Of a DNA stretch of 64,000 nucleotides, positions 13,101 to 62,269 are shown piece after piece; the stretch's first letter is position 1, and every line of letters starts with the position of its first letter. The position numbers were made by a program, and so were the translations under genes. The stretch is taken from positions 16,158,063 through 16,222,062 of the forward strand of contig OW240918.1 of assembly GCA_933207985.1 (NCBI GenBank), read 5' to 3'. Source of the DNA: Pelobates cultripes. Lineage: Eukaryota > Chordata > Amphibia > Anura > Pelobatidae. A model generated the notes under the pieces. The model saw nothing but the letters and a program-made list of their open reading frames with translations, did no database searches and was not told where the DNA came from.

Positions 13101-14742
13101 TTGTTTCCACACACTTCTTGAAACAGACTAAAATTGGAGGGACAATACTCATAGCTTTATTATACCATAACCACCACAATAAAAAGTAGTGCTTAAGATG
13201 CATTGAGTAAGAAATAATCCTCAATTATTGTTTTTTTTTTTTTGGACAGCAGTTTATTAAAATATAATCTGGTGTAATATAATGGTATAAATAAAAAATA
13301 AAGAAGGACACGAAGTAATGATCATTTATACTTTTATATCTTATCATACTTAAATGGTCTTGGGGCTGAATCTCATTCTTTTTATTATATCTTGATCTGT
13401 TCCTTTTTCCACCAGGCGAGAAGATCTGCTCGAGCTGTGGTGTCCTCCTCTGAGGGTGGTGTATGGAATTTATTAGGTACAATCCTGTATCCCCTTTTAG
13501 CAGTGTGGAAATTTCTGAGTAACTTTCTATTTGGCAGCCCACCTCCCTCACACACCAGAGACAGAGCAACACATTCACAACAGGACAGTACAAATCCATC
13601 GTCAGCCAGCAACTCTGAGCCAAAGAGGTAAGAGCTCCAAACTGGTAAACTGCAGTCTGTAAGAGACAATTACTGCAAATGCTGACTCTCAAGAAAGTTA
13701 AGATAAGATTTGTCCTTGGAGTTAAGTGAGTTTAAAGGTTGCTGTGAAGCAATATTTGTTTTATAAACACATATAGTCTTTGGAGAGGTTCGTGTATCAG
13801 GAAGCCGTTTGTAACACGATGTTTAGTAAATTAATTGGACATACTATTGGAGCCCACCAAAAAAAATTATAAGTAAAGCAACACACTGCCTCTATAAGTA
13901 TTGGCTAAACAGGAAATCTCTTGGTTGGCTGAGCATTAAGGGATATGTAGTTTACAAACATCTCTCCCACATATTGTGAAAGGAACACTATAGGGTCAGG
14001 AATACAAATGTATTCCTGACCCTATAGTGTTAAAACCACCATTTAGGTGTCCTGCCCCCTTAAAAGGGGTTAAAACGTGTCTTATTTTCTGCCCTGCGTG
14101 GTTCAGCTGGCCCTGCCCAGATCATCCTCCTTGGTGACATCAGAATTTACAATTATTAGCCAATCCAATGCCTTCCCATAGGGATGGGGGCGGGGTTAAA
14201 TTCTGTTTTGGTCAATCTGCACCTCCTCATAGAGATGCATTGAATCAATGCATCTCTATGAGGAAAATTAATTGTCTCCATGCTAAGCATGGAGACGCTG
14301 AACGGCAGTGCTGCACCAAACAGCACCTCCAGTGGACACAGGAGGCTTCCCTCTGAAAAGCGTGTTTGCATGAAAAGGCCTTAAGGGAATGATTATACTC
14401 ACCAGAATAACTTCATTAAGCTGTAGTTATTGTGGTGACTATAGTGTCCCATTTAGTAAGAACTTCCTTCAATTTTTGACCACTAAATACCTGTTTGACT
14501 GGCAAAGGTTTATGGGAATTGTAGAAGTGCATCCTTGTTTGCGCATTAGCTTTTTAAGACTGCTGTAGATGTGTTCCTTAAATGACACTTCCTACTTTGT
14601 CCTCAGGGATACTGTTAGGAAAAGAGCAGTCGAAAAGCGTGCAGACGAGTTCAAAAAGGAAGGCAAGATCTACCGGTTGAAAACTCAGGACGACGAAGAT
14701 GAAAATAATACTTGGAATGGAAACTCTACACAACAGATGTAG
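1055..14742 (+). CDS. UBXN4: UBX domain protein 4 (erasin), 3' ten coding exons
   Basis: UBXN4 is an ER-membrane UBX protein that binds p97/VCP and promotes ER-associated degradation (family knowledge). Ten exons join in frame: 1055-1173, 2590-2752, 2844-2955, 7114-7168, 7643-7807, 8614-8741, 8825-8927, 11766-11897, 13416-13627, 14607-14742. They give 441 residues plus a TAG stop, matching vertebrate UBXN4 from about residue 72 on. In order: end of the thioredoxin-like N-terminal region, a low-complexity linker, a highly charged helix (about 132-247 of this part), the UBX domain (about 249-326) with the FPR turn that contacts p97, a hydrophobic hairpin anchor (about 342-366), and a conserved tail ending in STQQM. 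All junctions are GT-AG and phases agree. The first coding exons must lie left of position 1. It is convergent with LCT. The identity is secure; exon edges were read by eye. Confidence 0.97.
1380..2060 (+). mobile_element. L2-type LINE 3' fragment
   Basis: Carries the pyrimidine-rich 3' end of an L2-like element. The stretch from about 1730 to 2045 is clearly the same as 61530-61815, sharing for example ATTAGCTAAACACCGGATAC and TCTTCTTTCCTTTCATTTAT. Degenerate coding only. Confidence 0.65.
2167..2245. repeat. Palindromic repeat with CCTTAAGGAC ends
   Basis: Short inverted repeat starting CCCCTTAAGGAC and ending in its near complement. A better-kept second copy is at 27037-27113. Confidence 0.65.
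2335..2510. repeat. Hairpin MITE, GGCCAAAATAGC family
   Basis: Inverted arms with TTTAAGGCCAAAATAGC on the left and its complement GGCTATTTTGGCCTTAAA on the right, inside a longer arm ending in a GTGAGAATT-type motif. Related copies occur at 9060-9215, 23925-24075, 24150-24300, 42275-42640 (interrupted) and 49445-49575. Confidence 0.65.
2590..2752 (+). CDS. UBXN4: UBXN4 exon (polar linker)
   Basis: This exon follows TTAG and ends before GTAAGAG, in phase 0 at the start and phase 1 at the end. It encodes a Ser/Gln/Pro/Asn-rich disordered linker of about 54 residues. That part of UBXN4 is poorly conserved, so the support is phase, splice sites and the shared Met-His start of the exon. Confidence 0.88.
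2844..2955 (+). CDS. UBXN4: UBXN4 exon (acidic linker)
   Basis: Acceptor AAAG, donor GTGGG. It encodes an acidic, Thr/Asp-rich linker ending in QVER, which leads into the charged helix. Only 91 bp separate it from the previous exon. The phases (1 in, 2 out) fit both neighbours. Confidence 0.87.
2956..5290. other. UBXN4 intron, no recognised feature
   Basis: AT-rich intron sequence with short GT and poly-T tracts. Open frames here show no known domain and are not supported as genes. Confidence 0.6.
5291..5338 (+). ncRNA. Hammerhead ribozyme motif (type I, short stem III)
   Basis: All invariant core positions are present: CTGACGA at 5298-5304, GAAA at 5320-5323, and cleavage triplet GTC at 5329-5331. 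Stem I pairs 5291-5297 with 5332-5338 (7 pairs, two of them G-U). Stem II pairs 5305-5309 with 5315-5319 (five Watson-Crick pairs, loop 5310-5314). Stem III pairs 5323-5325 with 5328-5330 around a two-base loop. Such minimal stem III hammerheads are known in Penelope-like retroelements and retrozymes of animals. The surrounding DNA looks repetitive, so a mobile-element origin is inferred. Self-cleavage is predicted from the fold, not shown. Confidence 0.7.
5909..6121. mobile_element. hAT-type MITE, near-perfect hairpin, 8-bp TSD
   Basis: A 213-bp element whose two halves are inverted copies. It begins CAGGGGTTCTCAAC and ends in the complement, a hAT/Charlie-like terminus. The flanking 8-bp duplication CCTTAATA is exact (5901-5908 and 6122-6129). 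Confidence 0.9.
6235..7050. repeat. Unclassified interspersed repeat
   Basis: A block starting near TTATTATTATAGCC, with a CGTTTCGCCGAATGG-like segment and phrases near a CCATAGGAATGAATGG motif seen widely in fish and frog repeats. It holds an L2-like tail, GCTATATAAATAAATAA, near 6937. No coding domain was identified. Confidence 0.4.
7114..7168 (+). CDS. UBXN4: UBXN4 exon (charged helix, first part)
   Basis: A 55-bp exon after TTTTAG and before GTGAGG. It encodes KLEERREQKKKDEER, the start of the long charged helix found in UBXN4. An alternative AG two bases downstream gives an early stop, so 7114 is the supported start. Confidence 0.92.
7643..7807 (+). CDS. UBXN4: UBXN4 exon (charged helix, middle)
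   Basis: This is 55 whole codons between TACAG and GTATGT. It includes IKKEIERRK, GKEMLEYKRKQ and RERIKQQIAL, which are nearly identical across vertebrate UBXN4. A single charged, probably coiled helix is predicted. Confidence 0.95.
7808..8613. other. UBXN4 intron, nothing recognised
   Basis: AT-rich, with a short (TA)n tract near 8275-8292. Confidence 0.5.
8614..8741 (+). CDS. UBXN4: UBXN4 exon (charged helix, end)
   Basis: Starts DRADRAARFAKSKEE after GAAG and ends before GTAATT. It is rich in Ala, Glu and Gln, finishing the helical region just before the UBX fold. Confidence 0.94.
8825..8927 (+). CDS. UBXN4: UBXN4 exon (UBX domain, first half)
   Basis: Only 83 bp after the previous exon. 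It encodes ARIQFRLPDGSSF and LEEARQFAAQ, the first strands and helix of the ubiquitin-like UBX fold. Acceptor TGCAG, donor GTGAGT. Confidence 0.96.
9060..9215. repeat. Hairpin MITE, GGCCAAAATAGC family (degraded)
   Basis: Contains TTTAGCTATTTTGGTCTTAAATG and the partner arm AAGTAGCTGAACTTGAAGC. Weaker copy of the family seen at 2335. Confidence 0.4.
10118..11315 (+). mobile_element. Tc1-like transposon, internally deleted
   Basis: Terminal repeats start CAGTTGTGCTAAAAAGTTTG on the left and match the complement of the right end, with TA at both flanks (10116 and 11316). The inner sequence keeps an N-terminal scrap and a C-terminal transposase part (HDNDPKHKAK and WLSRSPDC, then the tail), but the first catalytic Asp region is lost and the DLNPIE motif is broken. 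Non-autonomous relic. Confidence 0.9.
11766..11897 (+). CDS. UBXN4: UBXN4 exon (UBX domain, second half)
   Basis: 44 whole codons. It contains GNFSLATVFPRKEFT: the FPR loop inserts into the p97 N domain in this family. It ends in LELAPSAALVLLP. The donor GTAAGT is followed 23 bp later by a 44-bp tandem array. Confidence 0.96.
11921..12270. repeat. 44-bp tandem array, 8 copies
   Basis: Eight units starting with CTGTAACTGCTGTGGAT at 11921, 11963, 12007, 12051, 12095, 12139, 12183 and 12227. The spacing is 42 bp once, then 44 bp. Units differ by one or two bases. The array starts 23 bp after the UBXN4 splice donor at 11898. Confidence 0.95.
12354..12772 (+). mobile_element. LINE 3' end with intact RT C-terminus
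   Basis: Translation gives KLKELNMYSLEERRDRGD-like, HIKGINTVEEETIF, GHSLNLEGQRFKNNLRKYYF, TERVVDAWNSLPADVV and HKAILTIR then a stop, with almost no damage. This is the C-terminus of a CR1/Rex-type reverse transcriptase. The last part, GACTAGATGGGCCAAATGG, is a 3' UTR common in frogs. Confidence 0.75.
13416..13627 (+). CDS. UBXN4: UBXN4 exon (ER membrane anchor)
   Basis: Encodes a hydrophobic stretch, VWNLLGTILYPLLAVWKFLS, that matches the intramembrane hairpin of UBXN4. A Ser/Thr/Asn-rich cytosolic segment follows. Acceptor CCAG, donor GTAAGA. Confidence 0.95.
13978..14458. mobile_element. MITE with ACTATAG-type termini
   Basis: The left end reads GGAACACTATAGGGTCAGG and is folded against an immediate inverted copy (CCTGACCCTATAGTGTT). 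The right end reads CTATAGTGTCCC. An internal hairpin around CATAGAGATGCATTGAATC is also seen. A 5'-truncated relative is at 42333-42595. Confidence 0.65.
14607..14742 (+). CDS. UBXN4: UBXN4 last coding exon
   Basis: Encodes the conserved C-terminus: RKRAVEKRADEFKKEGKIYR, then an acidic run and NTWNGNSTQQM, with TAG at 14740-14742. The 3' UTR follows. Confidence 0.97.
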
Positions 14743-14926
14743 GAGGTGTTTATACTCTATGTACATTAGCTTTTGTTTTGATTTCAGACACATTTCTGCA
14801 GAACTAGGGTTCCTTAACAATAAGCACATTCATAATGCATGATGATGCGTTTTAATCAATACATGATCAAACATAACTTTATACAGTGGCTTACGGTATG
14901 GTCCCTGCTTACTGTACTATAAGCTT

Positions 14927-14932
14927 ATTAAA
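14927..14932 (+). terminator. Candidate UBXN4 poly(A) signal ATTAAA
   Basis: ATTAAA lies 185 bp after the UBXN4 stop. A canonical AATAAA at 15224-15229 is the alternative. Which one is used cannot be told from sequence. Confidence 0.45.
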
Positions 14933-15297
14933 CAATACATGGTTTCAAAATGTTTGTTTTTTGGTTTAGTTTCCCAGATTTGGGATATTTCATAACCTTA
15001 CTATACATCTTTTTTTGGGACTTGGAACCACTTATTCTGGGCTAAACTAGCTAAAGATTTTACAACTTGATAATTTAATGTAATCTTTTTAAGAATGGGA
15101 AAAAAAAAGTCTAAACTTAAATATATATAAACTTATTTATATTGATATTATTTTTATTTCTGTCACTTTTGCAAATCCAATCTGTTTCTTGTTATTCATC
15201 ATCTTCAATTTTCAGATGTTGCCAATAAATTTTTTTGGGAAAAAAAAAAACAACCAAATGACAAGTTGAGTTTGTTCTTTTCGACTGGGCCATTTCA

Positions 15298-15298
<1 letters not shown>

Positions 15299-15335
<37 letters not shown>

Positions 15336-15372
15336 ATGTATACACACATATATATATATAGATATAGATATA
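15299..15372. repeat. (GT)n microsatellite and AT-rich tract
   Basis: About 14 GT units, then GTAT and TA/GATA repeats. Confidence 0.9.
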
Positions 15373-15397
15373 TATCTCTCCACATATTGAAGTTTGC

Positions 15398-15483
15398 ATA
15401 AATTCGATCGTTTCGACCGACAAACAGTCTTTATCAAGCTTGATAAAGACAGTTTGTCGGTCAAAACGTTGATCGAATTTATG
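15398..15483. repeat. 86-bp palindrome with hammerhead-like arms
   Basis: Two near-perfect inverted arms meet at 15439/15440 (TTATCAAGCTTGATAA). Each arm read outward shows TTGATAA, a GAC...GTC stem and an (A/G)AAACG-type box, as in the degenerate hammerhead-like motif at 27823. It lies between the UBXN4 and LCT 3' ends. Confidence 0.7.
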
Positions 15484-16404
15484 TGAACTTAAATACAGTG
15501 CTCTGGTTTTGTTGGATGGTTATACATTAGCGCTGGGACAGTACCTTGGTCTATTTAAGGTATATATTTTTTTGTTTGTAGAGGAAGAATGCCAAAAAAG
15601 TAAGTTTTGGTTATATTTATAATATTTATTCTGGGTTAGAAGTCCAATAAGATTAGCATTTGTAAATGTTTCATTTTAAAAATGCTGTGGAATTTTCAGC
15701 AGCAGCATGCTCACTCCAGCCCTAACAGTATCAAGCTAACTCTGATAAATTCCACACTCCTACAACATTATCGTCCCACCAGCTCTGATATAATCCACAC
15801 TAACAGATTATTATGCTTACTCCAGCGATGATCCACACTCCTCGGCCAAGCTCCCTACAACTACTTTAATCCATTGGTTCTATAGCTAGAGCATTATCGC
15901 TGTCCCCCAGTCCAATTAAAGTTCTCATGACATCTATTTAAATATTTGCAGCCAAGGGATCAGCCATTGAAATGGGAATACACAGCAACATGGTTTTCTA
16001 TTGTGACCCACCAAACACTGGACCAGACTGAATTTGGTTGCTTTTGGCTGCATTCAACTTTTCCCAACTTCTTGTTTCCTTATTCTGGTCAAAAAAAAAA
16101 GGCATTTACTTACCTTTATAAAACTGAAGCGATTATTGGACAAATACAAAGAAACTAGTCCTGCCCTCAAACTCCCATTACTCCTGGGCGGCAGCAATGA
16201 CCATAGTACACATCAGCCAAAATACATACAGTAAAAACCAAAGAAAAAAAATTATTGGACAATGTTTAAAATAAAGGTTTAAGAACATTCATTCACTTTC
16301 CAAAGTGATCATGTTTTGCCTTCTTAACTATCGACATGTAACCAAATGTCATCCAAACTATGCATTATATTAAATGTACACGAGATGTGTTTGTATTGTG
16401 GGTT

Positions 16405-16410
16405 TTTAAT
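16405..16410 (-). terminator. Candidate LCT poly(A) signal ATTAAA
   Basis: On the minus strand ATTAAA lies about 50 bp after the LCT stop. No AATAAA was noticed closer. Usage is not shown by sequence. Confidence 0.35.
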
Positions 16411-16459
16411 TGATGTGACAATGTAATACAGTGCGTTTTACAGAAGGAGCCGGCAAAAT

Positions 16460-57846
<41,387 letters not shown>

Positions 57847-57883
57847 TGTGGTTGTACTGTCAAGTAAATTATTGGAGAAGTGA

Positions 57884-57889
57884 TTTATA
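57884..57889 (-). promoter_or_regulatory. TATA-like box of LCT
   Basis: TATAAA on the minus strand lies 38-43 bp upstream of the ATG. If it is used, the 5' UTR would be only about 10 nt, which resembles the very short 5' UTR of mammalian LCT. Confidence 0.6.
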
Positions 57890-57902
57890 CCAAGGCACTA
57901 GT

Positions 57903-57908
57903 CATAAA
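57903..57908 (-). promoter_or_regulatory. Candidate CDX-type site in LCT promoter
   Basis: TTTATG on the minus strand (CATAAA on plus) lies 14 bp upstream of the TATA-like box. Mammalian LCT has a CDX2 element (CE-LPH1) at about this distance from the start of transcription. The short motif alone is weak evidence. Confidence 0.35.
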
Positions 57909-58179
57909 ATGAGCATCTGGCCTGCACTATCTACAGTGGAGATAAGAAAACTGCTGAAACACATGTTATTGAGTAATAAAGAGAAATATTTGTATGTTCA
58001 ACTCAGAAAGGAATAATGTACATTTATTTATAGAACATTATACAACACTTTGCAGTAAAGACCTAATATTTTGTTTCTTTTTTTCCCTTTTACCAGTAAT
58101 GTCCTTGAAATAAAGTTCAGTGGATCTAGGTAACAAAGTCTTCACAAATCACGAGAGTTCAGAGATATTCTAGTGATGC

Positions 58180-61100
58180 TCAAGTTTGTGGTTTTTGGAA
58201 TATTTTACATGGAATTCCATTACAGTACTTGGTATAGGGATCCAAGATATATTGCACTGTTTAAACATCTGCATGGACTCTGATAAAACCACTTCTTCAG
58301 GCAGAGAATTCCACCTCTGTCCAGCTTAAAAATTTACCATCGATGACAACTCTCTGTGCTCTATATTAAAGCCAATGTTCTACCCAAAAACAAGCATTTT
58401 CATCTGAACCGATTTCTTTGAGTTTGAACACTAATCTATTGTGTGGAACTGTATCAAATGCCTTGGCAAAATCCAAAAGATCACATTCACTGCAACATCC
58501 TGATCAATACGTCTACTTATTTCTTCGTAGAATGCAATTAAGTTAGTTTGACATGATATATGCTTTATAAAACCATGCTGATTTTTGCTGATAACCACGT
58601 TTTTCTCAAGGAATTTTTGAATATTATCCCTCAAATACCTTCTCAGCCACAGAAGTTAAGTGCACAAGTCTATAATTTTCAGGCAAGAATTTTGAACCCT
58701 TTTTGAATATTGGAACCACATCTGCCAATTCTCCAATACAATTCCTGAAAGAAAAGACAGATTAAAAACAGAGGTTCACTTATTTCCACACATAGTTCCT
58801 TAAGTACTCATGGATGAATACCGTCAGGCCCTGGAGGTTTGTTTATATTAACTTTCTTTAGTTGCTGCAGCACCTTGTCTTGAGTCATCCAATCACAATT
58901 TTTCTGCATGTTTTTTTGCAGCAAGCATTTTCATATCTATAGCCATAGGTTCTTCCTCAATATATACTGAGGAGAAATAGTTATTTAAAATTTCTGCCTT
59001 TTCCTGGTCTTCATTAACTAACACCCCCAGGCCGGTTTTTAGTGTACCTACACTTTCATTTTTTTAGAATTTATGTACTTGAAAAATGTTTTGGGTTTGG
59101 TATTGCTCTCATTGGCTATCACTTTCTCATTTTGTAGTTTAGCACATTTTTTGCACGCGGTTTCTTATATCTTTTATAGGATGCCTCTGATTGGTCCGAT
59201 TTAAAGGCTTTAAATGCCCTTTTCTTATTTTTTTAAATTTTTTTTACCCTTTCCCACTGAGCCACATTGGTTTCATTTTTGTTTCTTTTATATTTATTAC
59301 CCAATAGTACATACTGATAAATTTACCTTATTTGTTTGAATATAGTCCACTTATCCTCAATGTTCTTTTCACTAAAGAGTTTATGCCAGTGAATATATAG
59401 TAAAGCTGCCCTTAACTTATTGAAATTTGGCATTTTTTAAATTATATGTTTTGGTATACCCCCATGTGCTTTTGCTTTTTTGAGTTTATTTCAAAGGACA
59501 CTATATTGTGATCACTATTTCCCAAGTGCTTACCGTATATACTCGTGTATAAGTCGAGAAATTTTAGTCCTAAACTTCCTTTTAAAGTCGACTTATGCAC
59601 TGGTCAATGCTAGTTTCGATAGAATTTTGTACATTAAATGTGGTGCAATATCGACCACAAAAAATAAACATTTAAAGGAATCCAGGAGACTGGGAATTCC
59701 AGGAACGGAATAAAGGAATGAACCCAGAAAACCCAGCATAAAGAAAACATGGAACAGAGAACCAGAAAAAACAAGAAAAACTAAACAAGAATTGTAAAAA
59801 GGGTACTGGATACCAGAAGCCATGGCCAGAAATATCTGCAGAGTGTAACAGGATGTAACATCAGGAAGTCGAACGGGCAGGGGTACAAGTTACAGTGGGC
59901 AGGGGTACAAGTTACAGTGGGGTTCGCGGGCCTGCATAACCGACTCAGAGATCTATGCCGTTGACGATCATGTACCGCTGCCTGCGTTCGGGAGAGACGT
60001 ATATACGAATGGCGACCACCCAGGGAATGCTTGTTTGTGGTTAACAGCCAGGGGTGGTTGGTGATTACGAGGTGTTAACAAGGGGGACCACACAGAGTCT
60101 GTTCGGTAACCGAACAGAAGGGGAACAATTCCATTCCAATGCAGGGGGATATCAGACGAAACAAGGTACAAATAAGGGAACACATACCCTCGACCTATCC
60201 ACGAGTCATAGCATATTTCACAATTGTTGGTCAAAAAACTGCACTCGACTTATAGACGAGTATATACGATACCTACTTGAATGTTGGTCAAAAGATCAAC
60301 ATTGTTTGTTAGAACCAGGTCCAAACAAGCGTCCTTTTTAGTTGGTGCTTGTACAAGTTGTGACATGAAGGTGTAATTTAAGAAGTTTAAAAAACCTATT
60401 TCCCTTTGCTGAACTACTAGTGCCTCTGTCCCAATTTATGTCTGGGTAATTAAAATCTCCAAAAATTAATGTGTTACCCTCAATTTGCTCAAACAGCTGT
60501 TGTTTCTCATCAATATTAACATTAGGTGGTTTATAACATATCCAAACCAATAGTTGATTTCCCTTATTTTGCCCTAAGCTGATATTTACCCATAAAGCTT
60601 CCACATTCTCCTCATCACATTACACTTGCGTGAGATTTGGCTTTAACTCATGATACCATACAAATATAGCCCACCACCGTTCCTGTTTTTTATATCCTTC
60701 CTAAATAACGTGTACCCATTTAAGTTAACTGCCCAGTCATGTGTCTCATCCCACCATGTTTAAGTTATACCTATTATGTCATATTGATTAGTGTATGCTA
60801 TTGCCTCTAGTTCTCCCATTTTGTTATTTAGGCTCCTTGCATTAGTAAGCATACATTTAATATTATCATAAGTCACTTGTACTTTTTGTGAATTTTTACT
60901 AATTTTACATACCTCCTCTGTTCTGATCTTGCCCCTCTCCCATCTCCACCCCCTTGTACTGATCTAACGCTCATCTCCTTTCTGTCCTATATCCATTTTG
61001 TAGATTACTATGTCCCTCCCCCCCACCACTAGTTTTATATCTCCTCCAACCTTCCAGCCATCATGTCCCCTGGCACTGCAGACCCTCTCCCTTTTAGGTG

Positions 61101-61400
61101 CAATGCATCATGGCTATAAAGGTTGTAACCAAGCACAAAATCGGCCCAGTGGTCTAAAAACCCCAAACTCTCCTTCCTGCACCAAGACTTCATCCACGCA
61201 TTGACCTCTCTAATTTTCCGCTGCCTTTTCACTGTAGCACGTGGCACAGGTGATATCTCAGAGGTCCTTTTCTTAAGTTTGCTAGCTAATTCCCTGAAAT
61301 CATTTTTTTATAATCTTCCATGTTCCTCTAACTTTGTGAATTGTACCAACATGGACTATGACCTCTAGATCATCCCCAGCCCCTCCCAATAATCCATCCA
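58180..61400 (-). mobile_element. CR1-type LINE with ORF1 esterase, EN and RT relics
   Basis: Read 5' to 3' on the minus strand: an ORF1 esterase-like segment (about 61395-61035: GGAGDDLEVIVHVGT, PVPRATVKRQRKIREVNAWM, DALHLKGRG), an endonuclease segment (60604-60338: CYKPPNVNID, LIFGDFNYPDINWD), then RT (NKPPGPDGIHP near 58840, QHGFIKHISCQTNLIAFYEE at about 58570). Esterase domains in ORF1 are a known CR1 trait. It is split by the TIR element at 59533-60269 and has many stops. Confidence 0.82.
59533..60269. mobile_element. TIR DNA element inserted in the CR1 LINE
   Basis: Left CCGTATATACTCGTGTATAA, right TTATAGACGAGTATATACG, TA on both sides. Same family as 26077-26731. A 23-bp unit around GGGCAGGGGTACAAGTTAC is repeated at 59876 and 59900. 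No transposase. Confidence 0.82.
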
Positions 61401-61439
61401 CTCTGTTTTTCCATTCCACCTCACTTACTGTCTTTACAT

Positions 61440-61830
61440 TTGCATTCTGTATTTTCAGGATTTTCTATGGACTTTTTCGTAGCCTCCAGTCCTTTAAGAA
61501 ATCGCTTAAAATGCACATCTTTAGGAAAGCTTACCATCTTCCTGGGGAATGTCTCCCATCCCCCCACATAACCTATGCTTTCACAGTCCACTCAACTCTT
61601 TCCCTCCTTCCACTCCACATTGCTTTCACTCATTACTGTCACACAATTAGCTAAACACCGGATACATAACCATCATGCTTTCCTCCTCTCTGACAAGGTT
61701 TTCATGCTTGTGTGTTCTTCTTTCCTTTCATTTATAGTGTGAGCTCATTTGAGCAGAGCCCACTTCGCTTCTTGCCTTTGTCATTACTACTTCCTATGTC
61801 AATACTTGTTTTATATCCAGCATTAAAAAA
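61440..61830 (+). mobile_element. L2-type LINE 3' end
   Basis: Encodes a RSLQSFKKSLKMHIFRKAY-like LINE C-terminus, followed by a 3' UTR closely matching 1730-2045. Confidence 0.75.
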
Positions 61831-62269
61831 ATAAAATAAAAGAAATGAATGAGATAAAAATTACTAATTCAAGAAGAAAATCGCCGCAGCTCCAAAAACT
61901 ATAATATAAACTTTTTTCATATTTAATTCTTTATTTTCTTTTTTTTTTACTTGTACAAACATTTACAGAACACATTACATATTTCATGTACGCTTCTTAG
62001 TAAATACTCCATTATTTTTGTATTGCATAGTATAGACTTAGTCCTTTCATTTTTTATTTGTTTTTTTATTTTTCCCTTTCCTTTTTTCCTTTTTTTTTAA
62101 AGTCATTATAGTATTTTTGTCTTTTTAGATCTTATGATTTTAAATAATTATATTCTGATATGTTAGTATGAAGCATAGTTATGCATAAATAATTAAACAT
62201 AGACAACAAACTCAAACAAACAAACAAACAAACAGGATTATATATTTTATATTACCCTTATTACTTTGT

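Larger units (their letters stand above)
14743..16459. other. UBXN4-LCT tail-to-tail intergenic stretch
   Basis: About 1.7 kb between the two stop codons. It holds both 3' UTRs, a (GT)n tract at 15299-15326 followed by an AT-rich tract, an 86-bp palindrome at 15398-15483, and otherwise AT-rich sequence with no further exon. Confidence 0.8.

Noticed and set aside
13225..13692. Minus-strand open frames over the UBXN4 anchor exon
   Set aside because: They mirror the coding exon and run into low-complexity AT sequence.
60338..60604. Endonuclease-like open frame as a host gene
   Set aside because: The GDFNYPDINWD motif belongs to the endonuclease of the surrounding CR1 LINE.
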